A stretch of 64,000 bases of DNA from Bermanella sp. WJH001. Lineage in GTDB: Bacteria; Pseudomonadota; Gammaproteobacteria; Pseudomonadales; Oceanobacteraceae. Shown here piece by piece: positions 36,525 through 45,851 of this stretch (position 1 is its first letter; every line of letters begins with the position of its first letter). The stretch covers positions 481,155 through 545,154 of the forward strand of contig NZ_JASJOO010000003.1 in NCBI RefSeq assembly GCF_030070105.1, read 5' to 3'. A model generated the notes under the pieces. That model saw only the letters and a list, made by a program, of their open reading frames with translations. It was not told where the DNA came from and did no database searches. Both the position numbers and the translations under genes were made by a program.

Positions 36525-36851
36525 ATGTACTTGTACCTTACCGTTGCGATTATCGCGGAAGTTATCGCCACCAGCGCACTAAAGTCCTCAGAAGGTTTCA
36601 CCAAGCTCATCCCCAGTATTATTGTAATAGCAGGGTATGGGATATCGTTTTACTTTTTTGCCTTGTTAATCAAAACCATGCCTTTGGGCATCGCCTATTC
36701 TTTATGGGCCGGACTGGGGATCGTTTTGGTCACCTTAGTTGCACTGATTAAGTTTAAGCAAATACCAGATTTACCTGCCCTCATCGGCATGACCCTGATC
36801 ATAATGGGGGTGGTTATCGTCAACCTGTATAGCAAGACCATCGGCCGTTAG
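36525..36851 (+). CDS. SMR-family small multidrug efflux protein (EmrE-like)
   Basis: A 108-residue protein with four transmembrane helices, working as a dimer to export cationic drugs or guanidinium-type compounds in exchange for protons. The key Glu of helix 1 is in IIAEVIATSALKSSEGF, and IAYSLWAGLGIVLV matches the conserved helix 3 of EmrE. Upstream in-frame ATGs at 36480 and 36498 would add an atypical N-terminal tail; the ATG at 36525 gives the family length. The substrate cannot be told. Confidence 0.88.
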   Translation: MYLYLTVAIIAEVIATSALKSSEGFTKLIPSIIVIAGYGISFYFFALLIKTMPLGIAYSLWAGLGIVLVTLVALIKFKQIPDLPALIGMTLIIMGVVIVNLYSKTIGR

Positions 36852-36996
36852 AACTAAAGCCTATTTAAAGCTTGTAAGTCAAAACGCCGAAGCATAACAA
36901 TCCTATTGCCACTCACTTTTACCCGTTACGTAAAAATTAGATAAATCCAATTCTTGACCTATACTGATACTGAATCCTATTAACTTTGGCCCCACC

Positions 36997-38583
36997 ATGA
37001 ACGCCAAGTTTAGATGTTTATTGGCTGTCCTGATCTCGCTCTTGTTCACACCCGCTATTTCAATAGCAGCAGATCAGGTGACTTTGCAATTGCGATGGTA
37101 TGATCAATTCCAGTTCGCAGGCTATTACATGGCAGTTGAAAAAGGATTTTATAAAGAACACAACATCGACGTAGAAATATTATCTGGTGGCAAAGACAAA
37201 GCCAATTCAGTGACGGCCGTTTTAGAAAATAACGCGCAATTTGGTGTCACCAACTCATCCGCTATTATTAACTACTTAAATGATGAGCCTATCATTGCTT
37301 TAGCCGCCATTAGCCAAACGTCTCCACTTGTTTGGATTACCCTGAAATCTAAAAATATTCGTATAGTGCAAGATTTGCCTGGGCATAAATTAATGAGTAT
37401 GCCATCGCCACAAAATTCTGAATTATTCGCATTACTGAAACAAGAGAGCATTCCCGTTGACAGTGTTGAAATCATACCAACAAGCTTTGACATCAATGAT
37501 CTAATTACTGGCAAAGTAGATGCTTATAATGGCTATATATCCAATGAACCCTATTTATTAAAACAGAAAAATATCGATTTTCATCTCATCAAACCAAGAG
37601 ATTACGGCATCAATTTTTATAGTGATGTATTAATAACACATAAAAATTTAGCAAAAAGGAACCCTCAGCTGGTCAAGCGCTTCAGAGAAGCCAGCCTTAA
37701 AGGCTGGTTATATGCGTTAAATAATTTAGAAGAATCTGTTGATATCATTTCTAAAAAATACGCAAAAAATAAAAGCTACGATCATCTTTTATATGAAGCG
37801 CAAGTGATGAAAGAATCCATATTGCCAGACCTGGTTGAGATAGGTCATATGAATCCAGGCAGATGGCAACATATTGTCGATGTCTATAAAGACCTTGGCA
37901 TCGTCAACAACCACAAACCGGTAGATGGTTTTTTATTTAATTATGTTAAAGAGCAAGATTACTTTTACCATATATTGATTACGGCCATTAGCTTAGTTGT
38001 ATTTATTATTTGCAGCTTTTCCATCTATCATTTTAGAAAATTATCTCTTGCCCTTAAACAAAGCAACCAAGAGCTTGCAAGCTTAGCCATCAGCGATCCT
38101 CTTACCGGAATCATGAATCGGCGTGGTTTCATTGAAAATGCAGAGCGTATGATTAGCTTAGAAAGCAGACAGAAAAAAAGCAGTTGTTTGCTCTTGTTAG
38201 ATATTGATTTTTTTAAAAGCATTAATGATCAGTATGGTCATCATGTGGGAGATTTTTGTTTAATTGAATTCACAGAAATTATTCAATCCTGCTGTCGCAT
38301 GCATGACCTTGTAGCCCGGGTAGGCGGAGAAGAATTCATTATTTTATTAAGTGACTGTGATACCAGCCAAGCAAGAGATAAAGCCAACTATATTGTCAAA
38401 CGAGTTCGCGAACATAACTTCAAGCCAAATGGCGTGAATACCATAATCAACTTGACCGTCAGCATTGGTGTCACAGAAATCAAATCCAATTTAACTATCG
38501 CCTGGCAACAAGCCGATGAAGCACTCTATGCGGTTAAAAACAGTGGCCGTAATGGCCTTCAAATCTATATGCCCACCAATTAA
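36997..38583 (+). CDS. Periplasmic NMT1/THI5-like sensor fused to a GGDEF diguanylate cyclase
   Basis: A 528-residue protein with signal peptide (1-24), an NMT1/SsuA-type binding domain (about 28-310; LQLRWYDQFQFAGYYMAVEKGFY and GGKDKA), one membrane helix (about 330-350), a short linker and GGDEF (about 365-525). The catalytic motif is GGEEF and the inhibition site RMHD lies five residues before it, so both activity and c-di-GMP feedback are expected. The binding domain resembles pyrimidine/thiamine-precursor binding proteins, but the ligand is unknown and no transporter is adjacent. First of three consecutive cyclase genes. Confidence 0.9.
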   Translation: MNAKFRCLLAVLISLLFTPAISIAADQVTLQLRWYDQFQFAGYYMAVEKGFYKEHNIDVEILSGGKDKANSVTAVLENNAQFGVTNSSAIINYLNDEPIIALAAISQTSPLVWITLKSKNIRIVQDLPGHKLMSMPSPQNSELFALLKQESIPVDSVEIIPTSFDINDLITGKVDAYNGYISNEPYLLKQKNIDFHLIKPRDYGINFYSDVLITHKNLAKRNPQLVKRFREASLKGWLYALNNLEESVDIISKKYAKNKSYDHLLYEAQVMKESILPDLVEIGHMNPGRWQHIVDVYKDLGIVNNHKPVDGFLFNYVKEQDYFYHILITAISLVVFIICSFSIYHFRKLSLALKQSNQELASLAISDPLTGIMNRRGFIENAERMISLESRQKKSSCLLLLDIDFFKSINDQYGHHVGDFCLIEFTEIIQSCCRMHDLVARVGGEEFIILLSDCDTSQARDKANYIVKRVREHNFKPNGVNTIINLTVSIGVTEIKSNLTIAWQQADEALYAVKNSGRNGLQIYMPTN

Positions 38584-38729
38584 TGTATTGTTTTTTATGG
38601 CTTTTTTAAGCTAAAAAGACAATTTCCTCTCTTCAAAATACTTTTTCATTTTTATGCCTATACTTTAGAAGTCAATCGCTATTTGTAGACATCTGAATTT
38701 GACTGCGGCACTAGAATAAGGAGTGTTCT

Positions 38730-39803
38730 TTGAGGCGTACCCAGCAAACTCTTCTTGAGCAGATGCAACTTGGCGATATTGAAATTGCTCGCCGCAAACA
38801 GCTGCTTGGCTTAGATGAGGATGGCCTGCATCTTTTATCCAGTCAAAGAGCCCTTATCGAAGACAATATCGACATTATTGTTGATGAATTTTACGAAAAA
38901 CAAACTGAAATTGATGAGATCTCATTACTCATCGGTGATGCTGATACCCTAAAGCGGCTTCGCTCTGCCCAGCGAATTTATGTGCTTAATCTTTTCTCAG
39001 GCCGCTTTGACAGTGAGTATGTCAATAACCGCTTACGTATTGGTATGGTACATAAACGCATTGGCGTCGAACCCAAACTATACTTGTCTGCGGTGTGGTC
39101 TTTAAAAGAGATCATCATTCGCACCTTGTTTCGTGTAATTGAAGATAAACAGGTACTTGAAGACGTTATCACGGTCTTGGATAAGCTCTTATATTTTGAT
39201 ACCACATTGGTTTTTGATACCTATATAGACAGCCTTGTAGGTGAAATAGAAAACGCTAAACGTCGTACTGAGCAGTATGCCTCTAGCCTTGAGCAAAAAG
39301 TAGCAGAGCGCACTTCTCAACTAGAAAAACTGGCACAGATGGATTCTTTAACAAACATATACAATCAAAGGTCCATGCATGATTTTCTTAAACGAGAACT
39401 GGCTCTCGCCAAGCGACATGAAAGTAAGCTCTCCATTATTTATTTTGATGTCGACAATTTTAAAGCGATTAATGATAAACAGGGTCATCTCAAAGGCGAT
39501 GAAGTCCTTAAAACCATTGGGTTAATTCTGCTTAAAAACACAAGAGACACAGACATTCCCTGCCGTCATGGTGGGGATGAATTCTGCCTAATACTACCGG
39601 ATTGTGATCTTGATTCTGCCAAGGCAATTTGTAAAAAGATCATCAAAGACTTCAAAACTCGTTATAGCGCATTCTCCCTTAGTTTTGGTGTGGCCCAAGC
39701 TGGGCCTGATAATTACGATATCGAAGGGCAGGACTTGATTAGAGAAGCCGATCAGCGGATGTATAAAGCAAAAGACATTAAGGGCAATGCTATCGGCAGC
39801 TAA
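38730..39803 (+). CDS. Globin-coupled sensor diguanylate cyclase
   Basis: A 357-residue cytosolic protein. The N-terminal protoglobin sensor domain (about 10-165) has the proximal haem His in GMVHKRIGVEPKLYL (H108). A coiled coil (KRRTEQYASSLEQKVAERTSQ) leads into GGDEF with GGDEF intact and RDTD five residues upstream as I-site. Such proteins make c-di-GMP in response to oxygen. The start is TTG at 38730, supported by AAGGAG about 7 bp upstream; there is no ATG nearby. It is the middle gene of three cyclases. Confidence 0.92.
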   Translation: MRRTQQTLLEQMQLGDIEIARRKQLLGLDEDGLHLLSSQRALIEDNIDIIVDEFYEKQTEIDEISLLIGDADTLKRLRSAQRIYVLNLFSGRFDSEYVNNRLRIGMVHKRIGVEPKLYLSAVWSLKEIIIRTLFRVIEDKQVLEDVITVLDKLLYFDTTLVFDTYIDSLVGEIENAKRRTEQYASSLEQKVAERTSQLEKLAQMDSLTNIYNQRSMHDFLKRELALAKRHESKLSIIYFDVDNFKAINDKQGHLKGDEVLKTIGLILLKNTRDTDIPCRHGGDEFCLILPDCDLDSAKAICKKIIKDFKTRYSAFSLSFGVAQAGPDNYDIEGQDLIREADQRMYKAKDIKGNAIGS

Positions 39804-39879
39804 CCTAAACTGACCACCTGCATAATTGACGAATCCACTCATTGATCTAGCCTATAAAGAGAAAGGAACCAGATCAAAC

Positions 39880-41769
39880 ATGCTCAAAGTCTTAGCTTAT
39901 ATCGCGCTAATCATCAGCTTTTCACCAGCAACCGCTAATACATTAATTTTGGCGAATGATGGCAATTATCGTGTTGCACCTTATATAGAGTATTTAGAAG
40001 AAAAAGGCGAACAAATTGGAATCGAACAAATCTTATCGCCCAATCTACAATGGAAAAAGAATCAAGATGACGATGTCAACTTTGGCTTTAGCAACCATGC
40101 ATACTGGTTAAAATTCAATATTGAAAATCATAATATTCTCAATCAGGAATGGGCCTTAGAACTCGCCTATCCCATATTGGATAGTGTTGATGTTTATGTT
40201 GTAAATAGCCATCGACAAGTGATCTCGTATTTCTACGGTGGTGATAAGGTCTCTGTAAAAGAGAAGTTCGTTCGCCATCCTAATATTGTTTTTCCTATTG
40301 ATTTATTTCCTTATGAATCCACCACCATTTATGCACGCGTTGAAAGTGAAGGGGCTATTCAAGTGCCTCTTGTGTTTTGGGAATGGGATGATTTTAATTT
40401 CCATACACTGATACACTTTTTATTTCAGGGCTTGTTTTATGGCATGGTGCTTATCATGGCCATTTATAATTTCATGGTATGGCTTTCAGAAAAAGAACGG
40501 GTCTATGTATCCTATGTCAGTTATATTTTATTCTTTGCAACGTTTCAGTTGAGTCTACATGGTATTGGTTATCAATTTTTGTGGCCAGATTTTCCTATCG
40601 TCAACCAATATATTACCCCTGTCAGTATGAGCTTAGTTTGCTTTGCATTGTTTTCATTTCTAGAAGATTTTTTTCATATTAAAAACATTAATATCCACCT
40701 ATATCGAACCATAAAAATCAGTGCCTATTTATCTCTCATACTAACCGCATCTACATTTATATTGCCTTATTATCTATCTATCTATATTTCAACCTTGTTT
40801 GTTCTGTATACCGTTTTTTTAGTGATATTTGTCGCTTTGTATATGTTGAATTTAAATCACCCTAGTGCTCGTTTTTTTGTCATAGCCTGGACGGTTTTTC
40901 TAGTTGGTGCATTATTCTTATTGGGTAACAAACTTGGCATCATATCGATTACCGTCTTTAGTGAATACGGTGTTCAACTGGGTGCGGGCTTAGAGATCAT
41001 GTTTTTATCCTTAGCCCTTGCTGATCGAATGGCTAATACTCAAAAAGACAAAATTAAAGCGCAGCAGCAATCTCTTGAGTTGGCCCATCAAGTTAACCAT
41101 GAAAAAGAGCGCAGCTTTAATGCCGAAATCGAAAACTTAAGAATTGAACGTGAACACACACAAAAACTAGAATCACTAGTTAATCTTCGTACACAAGAAT
41201 TACAAAACACGCTCGATGAACTTTCCACCGTTAACGAAAAACTAAAAACCATAAGCATTACAGATGCATTAACGGGCTTAAACAACCGCTATTACTTTAA
41301 TGAAAACTGGCCCAAAGAACATAAGCGCGCCCATCGCGATAAAAACCATGTCTCCATTATCATGTTAGATATTGATTTTTTTAAGAAAGTGAACGATGAA
41401 TATGGCCACCCAGCTGGGGATATGTGCTTAAAACATGTGGCCAATTGCATTGCACATCATGCCGCGCGCGAGCCTGACATTGTGTGTCGTTATGGGGGTG
41501 AAGAATTTGCAGTGGTATTGCCAAATACCAATGAGTCCGGTGCGTTAGAAGTGGCTGAGAATATTCGCAAGGATATTGAAGGTTTGTACTTAACTTGGGG
41601 CAACAAACAATTAAAAATAACGGCCAGTCTCGGTATTAGCAGTATGCAGCCTGACAAGAGTGATGAGAGACATCAACAATTTATGGTTAACCAAGCCGAC
41701 CAAGCGCTTTATCAAGCTAAAGCACAGGGTCGCAATCAGGTTGTTTTATTTAGCGCCGATATAAAATAG
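39880..41769 (+). CDS. 7TMR-DISM membrane diguanylate cyclase
   Basis: A 629-residue protein: signal peptide (MLKVLAYIALIISFSPATA), periplasmic 7TMR-DISM extracellular domain (about 25-170), seven transmembrane helices (about 180-385), a coiled coil (about 395-460) and GGDEF (about 465-625). GGEEF is intact, with REPD five residues before it as I-site. The architecture parallels the EAL protein at 5359, with the opposite activity. The frame starts with TTG at 39826, but the ATG at 39880 begins a proper signal sequence and is preceded by AAAGGA. It ends 7 bp from convergent folA. Confidence 0.92.
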   Translation: MLKVLAYIALIISFSPATANTLILANDGNYRVAPYIEYLEEKGEQIGIEQILSPNLQWKKNQDDDVNFGFSNHAYWLKFNIENHNILNQEWALELAYPILDSVDVYVVNSHRQVISYFYGGDKVSVKEKFVRHPNIVFPIDLFPYESTTIYARVESEGAIQVPLVFWEWDDFNFHTLIHFLFQGLFYGMVLIMAIYNFMVWLSEKERVYVSYVSYILFFATFQLSLHGIGYQFLWPDFPIVNQYITPVSMSLVCFALFSFLEDFFHIKNINIHLYRTIKISAYLSLILTASTFILPYYLSIYISTLFVLYTVFLVIFVALYMLNLNHPSARFFVIAWTVFLVGALFLLGNKLGIISITVFSEYGVQLGAGLEIMFLSLALADRMANTQKDKIKAQQQSLELAHQVNHEKERSFNAEIENLRIEREHTQKLESLVNLRTQELQNTLDELSTVNEKLKTISITDALTGLNNRYYFNENWPKEHKRAHRDKNHVSIIMLDIDFFKKVNDEYGHPAGDMCLKHVANCIAHHAAREPDIVCRYGGEEFAVVLPNTNESGALEVAENIRKDIEGLYLTWGNKQLKITASLGISSMQPDKSDERHQQFMVNQADQALYQAKAQGRNQVVLFSADIK

Positions 41770-41776
41770 CTCTGCT

Positions 41777-42277
41777 TTATTTATCGTAAACCACAAAACT
41801 ATAATCGTAAGGGTTGGTCTCACTTGATGCATAATCAGCCCGCTCAACTTCACGCCAGTTCGAAAAATCCACTTCAGGAAAATAAGCATCCCCTTCAACC
41901 TGTGCATGTACATGGGTTAAATATAAACGATCTGCCATTGGTAGAGTTAACTCATAAATGGCAGCACCACCAATTACCATAATTTCATCTACACCATTGA
42001 CCTCATTAACCGCTGCTGCAAGTTCAATGGCATCATTTAATGACGTCACGACTTTTACACCATCCGCTTTAAAAGCTGGATTACGTGTAATGACAATATT
42101 TGTACGGTTAGGCAAAGGGCGACCAATACTTTCATAAGTCTTACGCCCCATAATAATGGCTTTACCCGATGTGCAGCGTTTGAAATATTTTAAATCTTCA
42201 GGCAAATGCCAAGGTAGTTTATTATCAATCCCCACCACACGGTTTTGTGCATATGCCGCTATTAATGCTAATTTCAT
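41777..42277 (-). CDS. folA: Dihydrofolate reductase
   Basis: Reduces dihydrofolate with NADPH and so restores the folate that thymidylate synthase oxidises. The 166 residues show VVGIDNKLPWHLPEDLKYFK (Asp at the active site in LPEDL), IIMGRKTYESIGRPLPNR, VIGGAAIYE and a C-terminal NPYDYSFVVYDK. Length fits bacterial DHFR. It is 44 bp downstream of thyA in the same direction, the standard thyA-folA pair. Confidence 0.95.
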   Translation of the reverse strand: MKLALIAAYAQNRVVGIDNKLPWHLPEDLKYFKRCTSGKAIIMGRKTYESIGRPLPNRTNIVITRNPAFKADGVKVVTSLNDAIELAAAVNEVNGVDEIMVIGGAAIYELTLPMADRLYLTHVHAQVEGDAYFPEVDFSNWREVERADYASSETNPYDYSFVVYDK

Positions 42278-42321
42278 AAGCTGCCTTTTAAAATCATGTT
42301 ATATAGAAAACGTGCCGCTAC

Positions 42322-43173
42322 TTACACACTAAACGGATACGCAATTGGGTCATGATGTTCATAGCCTTCTACTTTGAAGTCATCCATGGTGACCCATGTT
42401 TCTAAATCTTCTAGGGATTTGATATCCGGATTAATAATCAGTTTTGGTGATGCAAAGGGTTCACGCTTAAGTTGCACATCACGCATGAGTTCTAGCTGAT
42501 CTTCATAAATGTGGGCATTCACAATTTTGTGATAGGCCACACCCGGTTTGTGGCCAGTAATTTGCGCCATGATCGCCAAAAAGAAAAATACTTGGACCTG
42601 ATTAAAATTCAATCCCAATGGCACATCACAGGAACGTTGGTAGCTGGTTAAATACAGGGTATCGCCCAGTAGTGAAAAGTTATGGGTATGCATACATGGA
42701 CGCAAACAACCCATGTGAAATTCACCAGGATTATAAAACGACATGATTTCACCGCGATCATCGATCCCTTTTTTTAAGTTATCCACAATCTTTTTTAACT
42801 GATCAACAAAACCGCCATCCGGCTTTGTCCAGCTACGTCCTTGCACCCCATAAACACGGCCCATATCATCTTCACCTTTGCGATGAGGATTGTTTAACCA
42901 AGCGTCGTTTAAATTAGCGTTTGCATCCCACGTTTTTGCCCCTAATTTCCTAAAGTCTGCTGCGTTATCGTAACCACGGATATACCCTAAAAATTCAGCA
43001 ATAGCCGCTTTGTAAAAACTTTTACGCGTAGTGATTAATGGAAATTCATTTTTATCCACGCGATATTCTAGGTCGGCATTTACCACGGTTAAACAACGTT
43101 TACCGGTGCGTTCGTTTTCAATCCAAACACCGTCATCAATAATGCGACGGCACAAATCTAAATACTGTTTCAT
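42322..43173 (-). CDS. thyA: Thymidylate synthase
   Basis: Methylates dUMP to dTMP with methylene-tetrahydrofolate. The 283 residues contain the catalytic Cys in [11 protein letters not shown] (near residue 158), [15 protein letters not shown] for phosphate and folate binding, and the start [12 protein letters not shown]. It carries the roughly 20-residue insert seen in many marine gammaproteobacteria relative to the 264-residue E. coli enzyme. It starts 2 bp after the lgt stop, so lgt-thyA-folA is one operon. Confidence 0.95.
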   Translation of the reverse strand: MKQYLDLCRRIIDDGVWIENERTGKRCLTVVNADLEYRVDKNEFPLITTRKSFYKAAIAEFLGYIRGYDNAADFRKLGAKTWDANANLNDAWLNNPHRKGEDDMGRVYGVQGRSWTKPDGGFVDQLKKIVDNLKKGIDDRGEIMSFYNPGEFHMGCLRPCMHTHNFSLLGDTLYLTSYQRSCDVPLGLNFNQVQVFFFLAIMAQITGHKPGVAYHKIVNAHIYEDQLELMRDVQLKREPFASPKLIINPDIKSLEDLETWVTMDDFKVEGYEHHDPIAYPFSV

Positions 43174-43175
43174 AC

Positions 43176-43979
43176 TTAACTCTTCTGTTGTGCCTTGGTA
43201 GCTTGTTTTTTATAAGCCACATAAATCAATGCTGCGCCAAACAAAACCATAGGCACACATAAAATTTGTCCACGTGTCATCCAGCCTAACAAATCAAACC
43301 CTATGTGGTTATCTGGCTCACGTACAAATTCCACCATAAAGCGGAACACACCATAACCTACTAAAAATAAACCACTCACGGCCATGGTTGGGCGCGGCTT
43401 ACGACTGTATACCCATAAGATAATCAGCAGTACAAAGCCTTCTAAAAACATTTCATATAATTGGCTAGGGTGGCGCGCAAGCGGGCCGCCTTTTGGAAAC
43501 ACCATGGCCCAAGGCACATCTGACACGCGCCCCCACAGTTCGCCACCAATGAAGTTACCCAGTCGGCCTGTTAACAAACCAATTGGCACCATAGGCGCAC
43601 CAAAGTCTGTGACTTGAAAAAGAGTTTTACCGTAACGACGGGCAAACAAAATACAAGCGACAATCACCCCCAATAATCCACCATGGAACGACATGCCTCC
43701 TTCCCAAACTGCAAACAACCATAGAGGATCTTCTAAGAATTTTGAGAAGTTATAAAACAATACGTAACCAAAGCGGCCACCAATCACCACGCCCATGGCG
43801 CTATAAAAAATAAGGTCGCTGACCTGCTCTTTGTTCCAGTTGGAACCGGGCTGCTTGGCACGATGCATCATCATCAAATAAGCAAGGGTAAAGCCCACTA
43901 GATACATCAGGCCGTACCAATGAATACTTAAAGGGCCAATGCTTACGGCCACAGGATCAATGTTGGGATAAGTCAGCAT
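43176..43979 (-). CDS. lgt: Prolipoprotein diacylglyceryl transferase
   Basis: Integral membrane enzyme that transfers diacylglyceryl from phosphatidylglycerol to the lipobox Cys of prolipoproteins. The 267 residues have about seven helices and the Lgt signature [14 protein letters not shown], with HGGLLG (essential His in the FHGG segment) upstream and ARHPSQLYE downstream. It would modify the lipoproteins encoded in this window (21978 and 52379 genes). It starts 34 bp after the exporter gene, in the conserved order exporter-lgt-thyA. Confidence 0.95.
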   Translation of the reverse strand: MLTYPNIDPVAVSIGPLSIHWYGLMYLVGFTLAYLMMMHRAKQPGSNWNKEQVSDLIFYSAMGVVIGGRFGYVLFYNFSKFLEDPLWLFAVWEGGMSFHGGLLGVIVACILFARRYGKTLFQVTDFGAPMVPIGLLTGRLGNFIGGELWGRVSDVPWAMVFPKGGPLARHPSQLYEMFLEGFVLLIILWVYSRKPRPTMAVSGLFLVGYGVFRFMVEFVREPDNHIGFDLLGWMTRGQILCVPMVLFGAALIYVAYKKQATKAQQKS

Positions 43980-44013
43980 TAAGATTCCATTTATATTTTT
44001 ATAAAAATCAATT

Positions 44014-44811
44014 TTATACGTTGGCGGTTAAAAACTTGATGGCCACTAAGACCAGCATGATAGCGAATAGTTTTTTTAATTTATCCGCGCTTAATTTATG
44101 GGCTAATTTAGCACCCACACGGGCAAACGGCACACTGGTTAATACCATGCCAAATAACGCAGGCCAATAAACATAACCAACCGATTCTGCCGGTAAACTA
44201 GGGTTCCCCCAGCCCACCACAATATTAGATAGCGCGCCCACCAGTGCAATCGGAAAACCGCAGGCTGCAGCAGTCGCCACGCTGCGTTGCATGGGGTGAT
44301 TACACCAGGTTAAAAACGGCACAGTTAACGAGCCACCGCCAATACCAAATAAGGCAGACGCCCAACCAATACCTCCACCCGCACCGACCATGCCTGGGGT
44401 TGCCGGTAGTTCACGACTGGGTTTGGGTTTCAAACCTAAACCCATTTGTGCCGCCATCATTAATGCCGAAATACCAATTACAATTTGCAGCCCTGAACCG
44501 CTTAATGAATCCGCCGTGAGCACGCCCAATACGGCGCCTAATAAGATACCTATGCTTAACTGCTTCACAATGGGCCAGTCCACCGCCCCTTTTTGGTGAT
44601 GCGTACGCACAGAGCTGATAGAAGTGAATACTATACTGGCCAGTGATGTCGCCACCGCCATATGAGTCAGAACGTCAGGCGCAAATTTTAAGCTTTCAAA
44701 GGTGATGACCAATACCGGTACAATCACCATGCCACCGCCAATACCAAATAAACCCGCCAGCAAACCAGCAAATGCACCCACAGCAAGATAGGTTAATAAC
44801 AACATCGTCAT
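44014..44811 (-). CDS. TauE/SafE-family sulfite/organosulfonate exporter-like protein
   Basis: A 265-residue polytopic membrane protein with about eight helices. It contains the two inverted halves of the family: AGLLAGLFGIGGGMVIVPVL at the N-terminus and GWASALFGIGGGSLTVPFL in the middle, followed by GAFPIALVG-like helices. Substrate unknown; members export sulfite, sulfoacetate or similar anions. It is the first gene of the exporter-lgt-thyA-folA run, a conserved neighbour of lgt in Pseudomonas and relatives. Confidence 0.88.
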   Translation of the reverse strand: MTMLLLTYLAVGAFAGLLAGLFGIGGGMVIVPVLVITFESLKFAPDVLTHMAVATSLASIVFTSISSVRTHHQKGAVDWPIVKQLSIGILLGAVLGVLTADSLSGSGLQIVIGISALMMAAQMGLGLKPKPSRELPATPGMVGAGGGIGWASALFGIGGGSLTVPFLTWCNHPMQRSVATAAACGFPIALVGALSNIVVGWGNPSLPAESVGYVYWPALFGMVLTSVPFARVGAKLAHKLSADKLKKLFAIMLVLVAIKFLTANV

Positions 44812-44891
44812 ATCATCTTATTTTAAGGGCCTGCATTATGAAGGCTTAAGCACCTATTGGCTACACGCTTACTGGCAAGTACACTGCTGTC

Positions 44892-45647
44892 ATGTGTTTA
44901 CTTAGCTTTCATTTTGACCCCAACTCAGCGACGCCACTGACACTCGTGGCCAATCGTGATGAATTTCATCAGCGCCCTGCAGCACCTGCTCATTTCTGGC
45001 CGCAATACCCCCACATATTGGCCGGCAAAGACTTGTCAGGTGGTGGCACTTGGCTTGGGGTCACGAAACGCGGTTTTTTTGCTGCCCTCACCAATGTTCG
45101 CCAGTTACCTGCCCCCTATCAAGGTTCCATTTCTAGGGGCAATCTGGTGCTGGATTTTTTAATCCAGGAAGCGGACCCTCAAACCTATTTAATGGGTATT
45201 CAAGCTAAAGCTGATTTATATGACGGTTTCAACCTTGTGGTTGGCAATCGTGAATCGTGCTGGTTTTATAGCAATCGCCAAACTCAAAGCCCCATGGCGC
45301 TTTCAGCTGGCTTATATGGTTTAAGCAACGCTTCTCTGGACACACCTTGGCCCAAACTTGAAGCCGCCAAAGATAGCCTGCAAACGTGGCTCTATCAGCC
45401 CAATCCCCAAATTGAGCTATTGCACACATTGCTGAAAGATCGCAACACTTATCCACAACCGCTTTTACCCGACACTGGCATTGGCGAGCCTTGGGAGACC
45501 CTACTGTCATCTGCCTTTATAGTCAGTGACAATTACGGTACTCGAGCCAGTACAGGGCTGATTATTGGTAATGACAATATCCAATTTCAAGAAGCCAGTT
45601 ACGACTGCAATGGAGAAACCCTCCAATTAGAAACATTTAATTTCTAA
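44892..45647 (+). CDS. NRDE-family protein (TANGO2-like)
   Basis: A 251-residue soluble protein beginning MCLLSFHF, with Cys2 at the N-terminus as in this Ntn-like fold, and the eponymous ANRDEFHQRPA near residues 20-30. Further family features are GKDLSGGGTWLGVTKRGFFAALTN and the late GTRASTGLII. The molecular function is not established; the eukaryotic homologue TANGO2 is linked to haem and lipid handling. It is divergent from the exporter operon. From the stop to the next start (about 200 bp) there is AT-rich DNA with one GACGCCT/AGGCGTC hairpin and no gene. Confidence 0.85.
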   Translation: MCLLSFHFDPNSATPLTLVANRDEFHQRPAAPAHFWPQYPHILAGKDLSGGGTWLGVTKRGFFAALTNVRQLPAPYQGSISRGNLVLDFLIQEADPQTYLMGIQAKADLYDGFNLVVGNRESCWFYSNRQTQSPMALSAGLYGLSNASLDTPWPKLEAAKDSLQTWLYQPNPQIELLHTLLKDRNTYPQPLLPDTGIGEPWETLLSSAFIVSDNYGTRASTGLIIGNDNIQFQEASYDCNGETLQLETFNF

Positions 45648-45851
45648 AATAGTTTTTTTAAGAATATTTTGAAATTTAAGATGTTTTTTCTTATGACGGT
45701 AAATTTAAAACTGAAAAAAAGACGCCTAACTCCTTGAAACATAAGGCGTCAGTTTCTTGAATTACAAACGCTTGCACTTGGTAACCAAAACCCACCACAA
45801 AGCACCGTGAAATCCATCACATAACGCTTTTACCCCTGCCATACTTTGACT

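Noticed and set aside
45721-45750. Terminator after the NRDE gene
   Set aside because: GACGCCT/AGGCGTC forms a stem with a large loop but the T tract on the forward strand is poor; role unclear.
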